From Candidatus Fimivivens faecavium (GTDB lineage: Bacteria > Bacillota > Clostridia > Oscillospirales > Ruminococcaceae): DNA of 64,000 nt. Both the position numbers and the translations under genes were made by a program. The stretch lies in assembly GCA_018716105.1 (NCBI GenBank), contig DVKH01000020.1, positions 36,109 through 100,108 of the forward strand, in the 5' to 3' direction. Below, piece by piece: positions 47,289 through 55,450 of the stretch; within the stretch, counting starts at the first letter, position 1; every line of letters begins with the position of its first letter. The notes beneath the pieces are model-generated. The model was not told the DNA's origin, did no database searches, and worked only from the letters and a program-made list of their open reading frames with translations.

Positions 47289-48230
47289 TTAATTCTCCGC
47301 CGTCACCTCAGACCACTTCGTGATCTCTCCGACGTAGATCCCCTTTACCATCTCGGCCGAAATGTCGTCGATCGGGTTTTCAGGGCTGACCACCACCGCG
47401 ACCCCATCGATCGCGATCTGGGTTGCGGTCAGTTCGGCAAGCTCGCTCTCTTTGAGTTCGCGCGAAGCCATCCCGATGTCGCAGATGCCGTCGATCGCGG
47501 CCTGCATGCCGGCGGTGGAGTCGGAGGTCTGAATTTCAATCTCCGCGTTGGGATTCTGGACCTGGTACGCTTCCTTGAGCTTTTCCATCACCGGGGAAAC
47601 CGACGAGGAACCCGCGATGACGACCTTTCCGGCAGGTTTCGATCCTGCATAGCTCGCCGCTGCGTCATCGACCGGAACACAGCTGCCGGCGACAACCTCC
47701 TGCCCCTCTTTGGAGAGGATGAACGCGATAAAGTCCGCGGCGGCTTCGCTCGGGGCTCCCTTGGTCGCAATGTTGAACGGGCGGGCAATCTTGTATTCGC
47801 CGCTCTTGATGGTTTCGGTGCCCGCGGCGGCCCCGTCCACCTTGAGGGCCTTGACCGAATCGTTCAGCGAGCCGACCGAAACATAGCCGATCGCGGTTTC
47901 ATTCCCGGCGACCTGGCTGAGCATGACGTCGGTTTTATTCGCGATGACCGCTTCCTCTGTAGTGCGGTCGGTCTTGTTTCCGTCCGCATCCTTTTCCTCG
48001 ATGCCGAACAGCTCGACAAACGCGCCGCGGGTGCCGGAGCCATCCTCGCGGGAGACCACCATAATCTCGCGGTTGGCGTCAAAGCCTGCCGGCGCCGCCG
48101 ATTCCTGGGAAGGGGCCGCCGAGCCGCCGTACGACGCAGCCGTGCTGGACGAGGAGCCCGCTCCGCCCTGGCATCCCGCCATCACTGCGGCCGCGAGAAG
48201 GGCCGAGAGCAGTTTGAAATTCGTTTTCAA
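47289..48230 (-). CDS. pstS: Phosphate-binding lipoprotein PstS
   Basis: 313 residues with a lipoprotein signal (LLAAAVMAGC lipobox) and two phosphate-binding lobes; VVSREDGSGTRGAFVELFG and VIAGSSSVSPVMEKLKEAY are diagnostic. The start appears to be a TTG at 48230, eight bases after AAGGTGG. First gene of the pst-pho operon, upstream of PhoP-box repeats. Confidence 0.95.
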   Translation of the reverse strand: MKTNFKLLSALLAAAVMAGCQGGAGSSSSTAASYGGSAAPSQESAAPAGFDANREIMVVSREDGSGTRGAFVELFGIEEKDADGNKTDRTTEEAVIANKTDVMLSQVAGNETAIGYVSVGSLNDSVKALKVDGAAAGTETIKSGEYKIARPFNIATKGAPSEAAADFIAFILSKEGQEVVAGSCVPVDDAAASYAGSKPAGKVVIAGSSSVSPVMEKLKEAYQVQNPNAEIEIQTSDSTAGMQAAIDGICDIGMASRELKESELAELTATQIAIDGVAVVVSPENPIDDISAEMVKGIYVGEITKWSEVTAEN

Positions 48231-48279
48231 TGGTTAAACCACCTTTCAAATTCTTCTTCATTGCCGTCTGGCTGCCCTT

Positions 48280-48335
48280 ATCATACGGCCGTTTTGTAAA
48301 ACGTCCTCTCCCCGTTTTGTAAAAACGCGGTAAAA
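48280..48335 (-). promoter_or_regulatory. pstS promoter with PhoP-box-like repeats
   Basis: On the minus strand TTTTACA occurs at 48295-48301 and 48318-48324, and a TTTTACC at 48329-48335, spaced by about 11 or 23 bases. A -10 TATGAT lies at 48280-48285, without a recognisable -35. This resembles PhoP-activated promoters of Bacillus (TTAACA-type direct repeats). Confidence 0.65.
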
Positions 48336-48398
48336 TCGCCCCGTTCCAAAAGCGTCGCAGTTCCCGCGGAAACGCTCTTTCCCTTCCCGCGTTTTTCC

Positions 48399-48418
48399 TG
48401 TAAAATAGAATTGTAAAA
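48399..48418. promoter_or_regulatory. Additional TTTTACA repeat pair between pstS and xth
   Basis: Two more TTTTACA copies (minus strand) at 48399-48405 and 48412-48418, 13 bases apart and close to the xth start. They could extend the pstS PhoP array or affect xth. Confidence 0.5.
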
Positions 48419-48442
48419 TCGCCCCGCGAAAGGAGCGCAACG

Positions 48443-49207
48443 ATGAAACTGATATCCTGGAACGTCAACGGCCTTCGGGCCTGCCTGGGGAAGGGCTTCC
48501 CCGATTTCTTCCGCGAGGCGGACGCCGACCTGTTCTGCATACAGGAGACCAAGCTCCAGCCCGAGCAGGCCGGGTTCTCCCCGCCAGGCTACCGCGCGTT
48601 TTGGAACAGCGCCGTCAAAAAAGGCTATTCCGGCACCGCCGTTTTTTCAAAGGAGGAGCCGCTGTCGGTCACATTCGGGATCGGCCTCGCCGAACACGAT
48701 CAGGAGGGCCGGGTAATCACCGCCGAGCTGGACCGCTTTTACCTGGTCAACGTCTACGCCCCAAACTCCCAGCGCGACCTCGCCCGCCTCTCCTACCGGA
48801 TGGCGTGGGAGGACGCATTCCGCGCCTATCTTCTCTCGCTCGACGCGAAAAAGCCGGTGGTCGTCTGCGGGGATTTTAACGTCGCCCACACCGAAATCGA
48901 TCTCAAAAACCCGAAGTCCAACCGGAAGAACGCGGGCTTCACGCCCGAGGAGCGCGCGAAATTTACCGAGCTGCTCGCGTCGGGCTTTGTCGATTCATTC
49001 CGCTTCCAGCACCCGGGCCTCACCGGCGCCTACACCTGGTGGTCCTATATGTACAACGCCCGGGCGAACAACGCGGGATGGCGGATCGATTACTTCCTCA
49101 CGTCCAGCCGGCTCCGGGACGACATCCGCGAAACAACGATCTACCCGGACGTCCTCGGAAGCGACCACTGTCCGGTCGGGCTCGTCCTGTTCGAACGTCA
49201 GGCGTGA
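48443..49207 (+). CDS. xth: Exodeoxyribonuclease III (AP endonuclease)
   Basis: Base-excision repair nuclease that cleaves at abasic sites. 254 residues with all catalytic motifs: WNVNGLRA, IQETKLQ, VYAPNSQ, CGDFNVAHTEIDL, GWRIDYFLTS and GSDHCPVGL. Most similar in layout to the ExoA group. ATG at 48443 after AAAGGAG. Divergent from pstS. Confidence 0.96.
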   Translation: MKLISWNVNGLRACLGKGFPDFFREADADLFCIQETKLQPEQAGFSPPGYRAFWNSAVKKGYSGTAVFSKEEPLSVTFGIGLAEHDQEGRVITAELDRFYLVNVYAPNSQRDLARLSYRMAWEDAFRAYLLSLDAKKPVVVCGDFNVAHTEIDLKNPKSNRKNAGFTPEERAKFTELLASGFVDSFRFQHPGLTGAYTWWSYMYNARANNAGWRIDYFLTSSRLRDDIRETTIYPDVLGSDHCPVGLVLFERQA

Positions 49208-49290
49208 TGTCCCGCGAGGACGGAGGGAGCCGGTCCCCGCCGTTTCGCCGCCAAAGCCGGAAAGCCCATGTTTCCCATCCCAAGCCCGAA

Positions 49291-49326
49291 ACAAGGCCCG
49301 GAAATCCAATGGATTTCCGGGCCTTG
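49291..49326. terminator. Shared terminator between xth and the choice-of-anchor-A gene
   Basis: Long perfect stem with arms ACAAGGCCCGGAAATCCA and TGGATTTCCGGGCCTTGT. It lies between two convergent genes; the minus-strand side continues TTTCGG, so termination may be weak. Confidence 0.6.
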
Positions 49327-49342
49327 TCTGCCGCATGCGCCG

Positions 49343-50977
49343 TCAACCGAGGACCAGCGAGGATACCCCCACATTTTTCAGCAGAATCTTCGGGCGGCAG
49401 CGGCAGTCGTTTCCGGTAAAGACCGACGGATAGCACCTGAGATAATACCTCCCGTCCGCCGGGACCTCAAACCGGAAGCTCCCGCAGCAAGGTACAACAG
49501 CCCTCGCGACCGGCCAGCGCGCCTTTCCCTGCACCCGATAGAGCCGCACCTCCCAGAGATGCGGAAGGCACCGTGCAATACAGCATCCCACACAGCAGCA
49601 GATGCATTCGCAGATACATCCGCTGATCAGCCCCGGCGTCGTCGGGCATTCGGGACAGGGCGGGCACAAAGGGCAGGGCGGGCACTCGGGGATGCCTGAA
49701 ACCGGCGGCTCAGGCCGCGGCGGTTCGGGCCGCGGGGCTTCCGGGTTGCCGGGCGCCGGCTCCGCCGGACGCGGCGGCAAAACTTCCGGATTCCCGGGCG
49801 TCGGCTCCGCCGGACGCGGCGGTTCGGGCCGCGCGGCTTCCGGAATGCCCATCGTCGGCTCCACCGGCTGCAGCGGCCGCGCCTGCGGAAGCGCCGGTTT
49901 GACAACATTGTCAGGCAGAACCGCTTCAGAATCGGTCCTTACAACCGCTGAAAACGGATACCAGTGAAACTCAAATCCGCTTCCCTCTTCGACATGGAAG
50001 GAACTGAGTACAACGTTTCCGTTGATGTTTCCGCCCGTTTTATGGGCGTTTAGGGTCATCTGCGGCGCGAGCACGCTTCCCCAGATGCCGGCTGGAACGT
50101 CCATTGTCAGCGTCTGCGCGTCTTCAAAGAGATAAAGCGTCCGCTCCGCGGTCGACGCGCGTCCCCAGATTCCAAACTGCACCCGCGCGGAAGGGCCGGT
50201 CCGCACCTTTACAATCGCGGCGCTCCCGTCCGGGATTTCAAGCCGCATCTGTTTCGAAAGGTTTCCGCCCTCTTTGGAAACGTCGATCAGGAAAACGTTC
50301 TGCTTCGGGTCCTTCCCGCGGAGAACCCACTCCCCATTGCCGTCTGCTGTCTCGCCGTTGACCGGCAGGGCGAGCAGCCGCTCCCTCTGTCCCCGAAGCG
50401 AAACCTGAGCGTCGGAGAAAAAAGCCTCCAGATCGGCGCCAATCCGCTCCGCGGGAATCCAGCGCGGCACGTCATAGCTCGAGATCACAAAATGGTTCTG
50501 ATATTCCGCTGGAATCCAGTACCGGCTTCCGTTCGAATTCGCGTAGAGTTCGGCCAGCACCGCCGCCTGGTCCGGCGCGCCGCTTTTGCCGATCAGATAG
50601 GAACTCCCCACCCCGACAGAAACCGGACCGCCCACCACCACATGGCCGATCACGTTGAAAGGCCCTGCGGCGGACAGGGTCCCTCCGATGAGGCATCGCA
50701 CAAGATCGGGCGAATAACCGGTTCCATTCCGGTTGCCGCCGCGGCCGAACGCGATGGAGGTTCCGCGGTAGCTGGTGAAGTTCCCCCCCACCGCCATCGC
50801 GCCCTCCACGTCGACGATGTCGTCCCCGTCCTGCATCGCCATCACATTAAATCTGGCGGCCGCGCCGAATGGCTGCCCCTCAACGTCAAACCACCGGATG
50901 TCTTCGTACGGTATCCCCGCGGTCCCCGCGGCCGCCGGATTCCCGGCCGCGCTCGCCGCCGTATTCCTGCTTTCCAT
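49343..50977 (-). CDS. Choice-of-anchor-A domain protein with Pro-rich and Cys-rich regions
   Basis: A 544-residue protein of three parts. Residues about 35-345 resemble the choice-of-anchor-A/collagen-binding domain (ARFNVMAMQDGDDIVDVEGA, AVGGNF, then a WGSVLAPQMTLNAH-like segment near 305). Residues about 360-450 are Pro/Glu-rich with repeats of PRPAEPxPGNPE. The C-terminal 90 residues begin ECPPCPLCPPCPECP and are rich in cysteine (CICECICCCVGCC). There is no signal peptide, unlike most such proteins. ATG at 50977 after GGGAGGG. Inference: a surface or spore-coat structural protein; function unproven. Confidence 0.8.
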   Translation of the reverse strand: MESRNTAASAAGNPAAAGTAGIPYEDIRWFDVEGQPFGAAARFNVMAMQDGDDIVDVEGAMAVGGNFTSYRGTSIAFGRGGNRNGTGYSPDLVRCLIGGTLSAAGPFNVIGHVVVGGPVSVGVGSSYLIGKSGAPDQAAVLAELYANSNGSRYWIPAEYQNHFVISSYDVPRWIPAERIGADLEAFFSDAQVSLRGQRERLLALPVNGETADGNGEWVLRGKDPKQNVFLIDVSKEGGNLSKQMRLEIPDGSAAIVKVRTGPSARVQFGIWGRASTAERTLYLFEDAQTLTMDVPAGIWGSVLAPQMTLNAHKTGGNINGNVVLSSFHVEEGSGFEFHWYPFSAVVRTDSEAVLPDNVVKPALPQARPLQPVEPTMGIPEAARPEPPRPAEPTPGNPEVLPPRPAEPAPGNPEAPRPEPPRPEPPVSGIPECPPCPLCPPCPECPTTPGLISGCICECICCCVGCCIARCLPHLWEVRLYRVQGKARWPVARAVVPCCGSFRFEVPADGRYYLRCYPSVFTGNDCRCRPKILLKNVGVSSLVLG

Positions 50978-51112
50978 AGGCGGGCCCTCCCTCGCGCCAA
51001 AACAATTTCACTGTTCCAGCTTATTCCGGCGCCGTCATTTTGGTTCCGCCGCGCCGTCGGCAAGGCGCAACTGCGCGTTGATGGCCCTCCTCCGCTTCGG
51101 GATGCAAAAGCA

Positions 51113-51138
51113 AAAGGGGGCGTTTCTGCGCCCCCTTT
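51113..51138 (-). terminator. Terminator after the phosphoesterase remnant
   Basis: Stem AAAGGGGGCG/CGCCCCCTTT with a six-base loop; the minus strand continues TTTTGCTTTTGC. The rest of the gap 50978-51335 holds nothing I recognise. Confidence 0.7.
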
Positions 51139-51335
51139 CTATGGAATATCCTTTCCCAGCCCTCGGCGGCGTCCGGCTTCCGCGCCTGGAAAACGCTCCA
51201 AACGATCCTGCGATGTCCAGGTTGACCGGCCAGACATGCGAAGCCCGTCTATGAAGCAGCGCAAGTTCCCCTGTCTGTCCCCAATTTCCTGCGACCTACA
51301 CCGCCGCAGCCTGGCATACAGGCTGATCTTGCTTT

Positions 51336-51867
51336 TTAAAAATCCCTTCCGTTTCCGGGTGCAGGCGTCCCCGCGGCTGCTCTCATTCGGCTAATCATAC
51401 CGCCGGCGATAGCCGCTGCCTGCGGCACGACGTGCTTCTCCACCCGATACCGGCCATCATCCGCCTCCACCGCCGCGAAGGTGATCTCCTGCCGCAAACG
51501 CCCCCGGCCGCAGCCGCCCGGGTTGAGCCAGAGAACGCCGTCTTCTTCACGCTGGACGTACCGGCGGGAGTGGCCGGTCACCACCTCGTCCACGCCGGAG
51601 AGGCCGGCGGGCAGATCATCCATGTCGTGGACCATGATAAAGCGCAGGCCCTCCACCTCAAAGGCGGGGCTGCGCGGAAGCCCCTGGCCCAACTGCCGTC
51701 GTTGTTGCCACGGACAATATATGTCTCGGCATAAGCGCGGAGCGCGTCCGCCATCCCCAGCCAACAGAGATCCCCCGCATGAGCAATGATATCGGCCTCT
51801 GCCAGCCGGGCTTCGGCCTCCGGCCGCAGCAGGTCGTGGGTATCGGAAAGAATGATGATTTTTTCAC
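51336..51867 (-). pseudogene. Frameshifted calcineurin-type metallophosphoesterase (YfcE/MJ0936-like)
   Basis: Two frames are needed. The first reads KIIILSDTHDLLRPEAEARL, then HAGDLCW and VRGNNDG; the second continues EVEGLRFIMVHDMDDLP, TGHSRRY and GVLWLNPGGCGRGR. They join by a frameshift near 51685-51705. The natural start, a GTG at 51867 behind GGGGGAG, is itself out of frame by one base in an A6 run. In addition the GHxH metal motif reads GHSR. Two indels plus a changed ligand suggest decay, unless the indels are sequencing errors. Confidence 0.75.
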
Positions 51868-51882
51868 CGCAAATCTCCCCCG

Positions 51883-52212
51883 TCAAAAACTGGTGCGATA
51901 TAACGGAATGACGTTGATAACCGGCTCTTCATAGGGGTGAACCCTTTTGACCGCTTCCACCGTCAGGTCGGCCCGGTCGGTCCTAAGGGTCACTTCTACC
52001 TTGAGTTCCGGCTCGGCGCTGATCTTCCCTTCGGCCCCGAGATACGGTTCGGCGCCTGCCAACGGCCGCCAGCAGCCGGTCACCCGGCTGTAGGAAAGGC
52101 AGCAGTCATAGTTCCCAATATGCCCGGCGTCCACCGCCTCAAGCGCCGCCTGCAGCGCCGCCAGATGGGTCTCCGGAATGAAAATTTCGAGCTTGCAGTA
52201 CGAAAAATCCAC
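51883..52212 (-). CDS. NIF3/PII-like small protein (YqfO insert-type domain)
   Basis: A 109-residue protein resembling the PII/CutA-like domain that is inserted in YqfO-type NIF3 proteins and also occurs alone. Characteristic features are CKLEIFIPETHLAALQAALE, AGHIGNYDCCLSYSRVTGCW, and HPYEEPVINVIPL at the C-terminus. Function of stand-alone copies is unknown; metal or nucleotide binding has been suggested for the fold. GTG start at 52212, eight bases after GGGGAG. Its stop overlaps the start region of the phosphoesterase remnant. Confidence 0.8.
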   Translation of the reverse strand: MDFSYCKLEIFIPETHLAALQAALEAVDAGHIGNYDCCLSYSRVTGCWRPLAGAEPYLGAEGKISAEPELKVEVTLRTDRADLTVEAVKRVHPYEEPVINVIPLYRTSF

Positions 52213-52296
52213 CGCGCTGGCTCCCCTCCAATTTAAAAAACAAACTCATAATTTCAGAAAAAAGCCGCAGAATATATGCCGAAGCATTTTGCAGTT

Positions 52297-52322
52297 AAAA
52301 AACCGCTGACGGATATCAGCGG
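52297..52322 (-). terminator. Terminator of tRNA-Pro
   Basis: Stem CCGCTGA/TCAGCGG with a six-base loop, followed on the minus strand by TTTTTT, 14 bases past the tRNA. Confidence 0.85.
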
Positions 52323-52335
52323 CCATCAACGAAAA

Positions 52336-52408
52336 TCGGAGTGACAGGATTCGAACCTGCGGCATCCTGCTCCCAAAGCAGGCGCGCTACCAACTGCGCT
52401 ACACCCCG
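52336..52408 (-). tRNA. tRNA-Pro (UGG)
   Basis: The minus strand folds as a cloverleaf: acceptor CGGGGTG/CACTCCG, anticodon stem CTGCT with loop reading TTTGGGA (anticodon TGG), and GGTTCGAATCC T-arm. CCA is not encoded. Confidence 0.95.
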
Positions 52409-52421
52409 TGATTGCGCTCCA

Positions 52422-52451
52422 ATTATAGCCGATTGGGCGGCGCTCTGTCAA
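52422..52451 (-). promoter_or_regulatory. Promoter of tRNA-Pro
   Basis: TTGACA (52446-52451) and TATAAT (52422-52427) on the minus strand, spacer 18: both hexamers are consensus. Confidence 0.85.
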
Positions 52452-52492
52452 CCGTGCGCCGTGCATCCGCCCAAAATTTTACGGGAAAACCG

Positions 52493-52521
52493 TTGACTTT
52501 CCCATTCATTCATGCTATATT
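52493..52521 (+). promoter_or_regulatory. Promoter of tRNA-Thr and tRNA-Tyr
   Basis: TTGACT (52493-52498) and TATATT (52516-52521), spacer 17, with a TGC just before the -10. Confidence 0.8.
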
Positions 52522-52555
52522 TATATTCGCTCGCTGTGATGCGTCACGAGGACAG

Positions 52556-52631
52556 GCTGGTGTAGCTCAGTTGGTAGAGCAGCTGATTTGTAATCAGCAG
52601 GTCGGGGGTTCAAGTCCGTCCACCAGCTCCA
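52556..52631 (+). tRNA. tRNA-Thr (UGU)
   Basis: Cloverleaf with acceptor GCTGGTG/CACCAGC, anticodon stem CTGAT with loop TTTGTAA (anticodon TGT), T-arm GGTTCAAGTCC, and encoded CCA. Confidence 0.95.
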
Positions 52632-52659
52632 CCAATTTCCAATGAATAAAAATGAATAT

Positions 52660-52745
52660 GGGAGTGTTCCCGAGCGGCCAAAGGGGGCAGACTGTAAATC
52701 TGTTGTCTTACGACTACGGTGGTTCGAATCCACCCGCTCCCACCA
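52660..52745 (+). tRNA. tRNA-Tyr (GUA)
   Basis: Class II tRNA with a long variable arm. Acceptor GGGAGTG/CGCTCCC, anticodon stem CAGA with loop CTGTAAA (anticodon GTA), T-arm GGTTCGAATCC, encoded CCA. 28 bases after tRNA-Thr, in the same transcript. Confidence 0.95.
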
Positions 52746-52780
52746 AAAAACCGACGCGGCCTTCGCCGCGTCGGTTTTTT
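52745..52780 (+). terminator. Terminator of the tRNA-Thr/tRNA-Tyr unit
   Basis: Stem AAAAAACCGACGCGGC/GCCGCGTCGGTTTTTT with a CTTC loop. Symmetric, so it can also end the convergent lipoprotein transcript. Confidence 0.9.
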
Positions 52781-52839
52781 CGTGGGGAAAACGGCCTTCG
52801 CATTCGGCCGGCCGCCGGATGAAGGCGTGCGGCAGCGTT

Positions 52840-54435
52840 TTATGCGGCTTGGGCCGGTTTGTCTGTTTCGGGTTCCAGCTTTGGCGCTTCGATCCGGCAC
52901 CAAGCCTCGCACTCGACCTCAATGTTCCGATTCCGAAAGGCCTGAAACCCGACCAGATACCAGCCCTGATGCACCGCGTCCGGATGGATGACGCAGCCGA
53001 GGAGATCACACTCTCCCAGCTCTCCCGCAAAGCTCCCCATGCGGTTGGCCCCCGGCACGTCGTAGGCTACCCGCACGGCGCTGCTGCACCGGGACAGCGT
53101 CCGGCTCACCGACCCGGCGAAACCGCCGATGGTATGGGGAAGCCCTTCCCCGTTATTGACAATGGTCAGAAGGCCCTGGGCCTGACAGTCGGAAACCTCT
53201 CCCTCCGTATAACCGGCGAAGCCCCCGCCGTAGTAGGACGCCTTCATGGCCACCTCGGCGGAGCAGCCGGAAACAACCGCGGGCGCGCGGCCGGTGAACG
53301 AGGGGTCCATGATCCTCCCGGCAAAACCCCCTGCGTAACAATAGCCCGACACCGTCCCCCGAAAATGGCAGTTCGTCACCTGGGCCCCGCTGCAGATCAT
53401 CCCCGCGAAGCCCCCGGTCGAGTAGTTCATCGTGCCGTCTGCGGCAAGATCGTCCACCGATCCCTCAACCGTCAGATCCTTTACGACAGCGCGGGGACCC
53501 AGACGGCCGAAAAAGCCCGTCTCCCCCTCGGGGGGGCGGCCGGTCACAACAACGCCGGAGACCGTGTGATTCTGTCCGTCAAACGTCCCGTTGAAACCGC
53601 CCAAAACCTTAGCCATCGCATAGCCGCTGTTCCAATCCTCGTCCGAGAAGCTCTGTCCCATCGGCTCCCAGTTCCGGTCGGTCAGCTCGATGTCGCCGCC
53701 CAGCACAAAATGCCCATAAACCGCTTCCGGTTCGCGGTCGTTGACCCGCCGGCAAAGATCGATCAGCTCCTCCTCGGTGCTGATCACAACGGGCTGGACA
53801 GCGGGGATGTCCTCCAGCGCCTCCACCTTTTGATATCGCCAGAGGCTGCCGTCCAGGGTCAGCTCCGCCGCCAGGCTGCCCAGGACCTCATCCCCGGCTC
53901 CGGCCCGGCGGAAGGTATATTCTGCATCCATCAAAGGGATGCCGCCGCGCACCCTGGAAACAACCAGAACCGCCTCGTCCTCCCCAATCTCGGCCTGCTT
54001 TACGGAAAGCGCAAGGGGTTCCAGCGAGGGGCCGGAGTCGCTGAAATAATGATTCTCATCTTCGGTCACGTCCACCCCAAACCAGGCGTCGCACATGAGG
54101 GCAAGCAGCTCCTGCCTTCCGCCCTCACGGCCGTAGGGGACGCCCATTTCCTCTGCAAAAACCCCGGCCCATCCCCATCTGAGATAATCTTCGGCATCCG
54201 GGGTCTGATAGGGGACGCCGTAATCCCCGCGCTCATAGAGATACACCTGGCGCTCCAGCAGCGCCAGGAGCGCCTCTCTGTCCGACGGCGCGGAGACCGG
54301 CCCCTGCGCCTCCGGCGCGCCCTGCAGCTGTCCGCCGGAACCGCTGGCGCCGGATGGAACGGCGGGGCCGGCGCAGCTGCAAAGAAGCGCGGCCGCAAAG
54401 ACCGGCAACAACAATCGAACGATCAACCGTTTCAT
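52840..54435 (-). CDS. Lipoprotein with GLUG-type repeats
   Basis: A 531-residue lipoprotein: signal peptide with lipobox ending LLCSC at about residue 21. An Ala/Gly/Ser-rich linker and an N-terminal domain of about 200 residues follow. Then come GLUG-type repeats with the recurring pattern GGFAG...V..C (for example YSTGGFAGMICSGAQVTNCH and YYGGGFAGYTEGEVSDCQA), which form right-handed beta-helices in adhesin-like proteins. ATG at 54435 after AGGGAGG. The binding partner is unknown; probably a surface-exposed adhesin or sensor. Confidence 0.83.
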   Translation of the reverse strand: MKRLIVRLLLPVFAAALLCSCAGPAVPSGASGSGGQLQGAPEAQGPVSAPSDREALLALLERQVYLYERGDYGVPYQTPDAEDYLRWGWAGVFAEEMGVPYGREGGRQELLALMCDAWFGVDVTEDENHYFSDSGPSLEPLALSVKQAEIGEDEAVLVVSRVRGGIPLMDAEYTFRRAGAGDEVLGSLAAELTLDGSLWRYQKVEALEDIPAVQPVVISTEEELIDLCRRVNDREPEAVYGHFVLGGDIELTDRNWEPMGQSFSDEDWNSGYAMAKVLGGFNGTFDGQNHTVSGVVVTGRPPEGETGFFGRLGPRAVVKDLTVEGSVDDLAADGTMNYSTGGFAGMICSGAQVTNCHFRGTVSGYCYAGGFAGRIMDPSFTGRAPAVVSGCSAEVAMKASYYGGGFAGYTEGEVSDCQAQGLLTIVNNGEGLPHTIGGFAGSVSRTLSRCSSAVRVAYDVPGANRMGSFAGELGECDLLGCVIHPDAVHQGWYLVGFQAFRNRNIEVECEAWCRIEAPKLEPETDKPAQAA

Positions 54436-54631
54436 AGGCGAAGCCTCCCTTTTCATAAAAATATCTCTGATGATATGGACCATTCCTCTTTCAGTTGAGG
54501 AAAGACGCCCTTTTCTAAGCGCGGATTTTCTCCGCTGTCCGGGCATTGGCAGCCCGCGGATGAGAAGGAATTTCCCTCGCCGGTTATTTGCCGCGTTTTG
54601 ACGCGCATACTCTGTGGTGAGGTGATCATTC

Positions 54632-55102
54632 GTGAAAAGACCAAAAAAATGGGCCGTCTACGCGGCCTCCATTGCGCTTCCAATCGCGCTCGGGGGCCTG
54701 TTTGGCTTTCTAACGAAGGATGGCATGCAGGCCGTTCTCTCGCTCCGCCAGCCGCCGCTGATGCCGCCCTCCTGGCTCTTCCCGGCGGTCTGGGTTGTTC
54801 TCTATACGCTGATGGGGATCGGCGCCGCCCGCGTCTGGCTCGCCGGCCGCGATTCCCAGACGGCGCTCGCCCTCTATGCCGCGCAGCTCGGGTTTAACTG
54901 CCTTTGGACCATCTTCTTTTTCAACCTGCAATGGTTCGCGTTTTCGTTTTTCTGGCTGCTTGTTCTTTTGCTCCTGATCGCGGCGATGGTTCGCGCCTTC
55001 AACCGCTCGGCACCGCCCGCCGGTTGGCTCCAGCTCCCCTATCTTGCCTGGAGCGCCTTCGCCTGCTATCTCAACGGCGCGATCTGGTTTCTCAACCGGT
55101 GA
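54632..55102 (+). CDS. tspO: TspO/MBR family protein
   Basis: 156 residues with five membrane helices. Conserved segments are PPLMPPSWLFPAVWVVLYTLMGIGAARVW and the C-terminal YLAWSAFACYLNGAIWFLNR. TspO proteins bind porphyrins and are linked to stress responses and tetrapyrrole handling. GTG start at 54632 after GAGGTGA. Confidence 0.93.
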   Translation: MKRPKKWAVYAASIALPIALGGLFGFLTKDGMQAVLSLRQPPLMPPSWLFPAVWVVLYTLMGIGAARVWLAGRDSQTALALYAAQLGFNCLWTIFFFNLQWFAFSFFWLLVLLLLIAAMVRAFNRSAPPAGWLQLPYLAWSAFACYLNGAIWFLNR

Positions 55103-55114
55103 CTGGAACCCCCC

Positions 55115-55143
55115 TTGAAAAACCGGGCCAAATCTGCTATTCT
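55115..55143 (+). promoter_or_regulatory. Promoter of the ribU transcript
   Basis: TTGAAA (55115-55120) and TATTCT (55138-55143), spacer 17, with TGC before the -10. Confidence 0.75.
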
Positions 55144-55165
55144 TTATGTAACAACTGAAAAAGGA

Positions 55166-55313
55166 TGTCTTCAGGGCAGGGTGCAATTCCCGATCGGCGG
55201 TATAGTCCGCGAGCGGCGGCTTTTCAAGGAAACGGCCAATGCAGGCGCCATTTTGGCGCGGGAACCGGTGCAACTCCGGTACCGACAGTGAAAGTCTGGA
55301 TGAAAGAAGATGT
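55166..55313 (+). promoter_or_regulatory. FMN riboswitch (RFN element) upstream of ribU
   Basis: Conserved RFN blocks are present in order: TCTTCAGGGCAGGGTGCAAT, CCCGATCGGCGGTATAGTCC, GCGAGC, GGAACCGGTGCAACTCCGG, and TACCGACAGTGAAAGTCTGG with ATGAAAGAAGA closing. FMN binding should favour the downstream terminator and lower riboflavin uptake. Confidence 0.95.
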
Positions 55314-55390
55314 GTTTCCCGTCTGCGCGATTAGGATCCGCGCGCCCGCCGTCCCTCCCGGGACGGCGCCGCGCCGCGTCCGGCAAACGG

Positions 55391-55432
55391 ATGACACCTG
55401 AAGGGCATGCCTTTCAGGTGTCATTTTCTTTT
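55391..55432 (+). terminator. Expression-platform terminator of the FMN riboswitch
   Basis: Nearly perfect 16-bp stem ATGACACCTGAAGGGC/GCCTTTCAGGTGTCAT followed by TTTCTTTT, 20 bases before the ribU start. This indicates transcriptional control. Confidence 0.85.
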
Positions 55433-55450
55433 CGAAAGGGGAACCCCAGT

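Noticed and set aside
49700..49880. Tandem DNA repeats that could suggest a CRISPR or satellite array
   Set aside because: They encode the PRPAEPxPGNPE protein repeats of the choice-of-anchor-A gene and lack spacer structure; no CRISPR array was seen anywhere.
52642..54498. 618-codon plus-strand frame
   Set aside because: It starts upstream of tRNA-Tyr, runs through the tRNA and its terminator, and lies opposite the GLUG lipoprotein gene.
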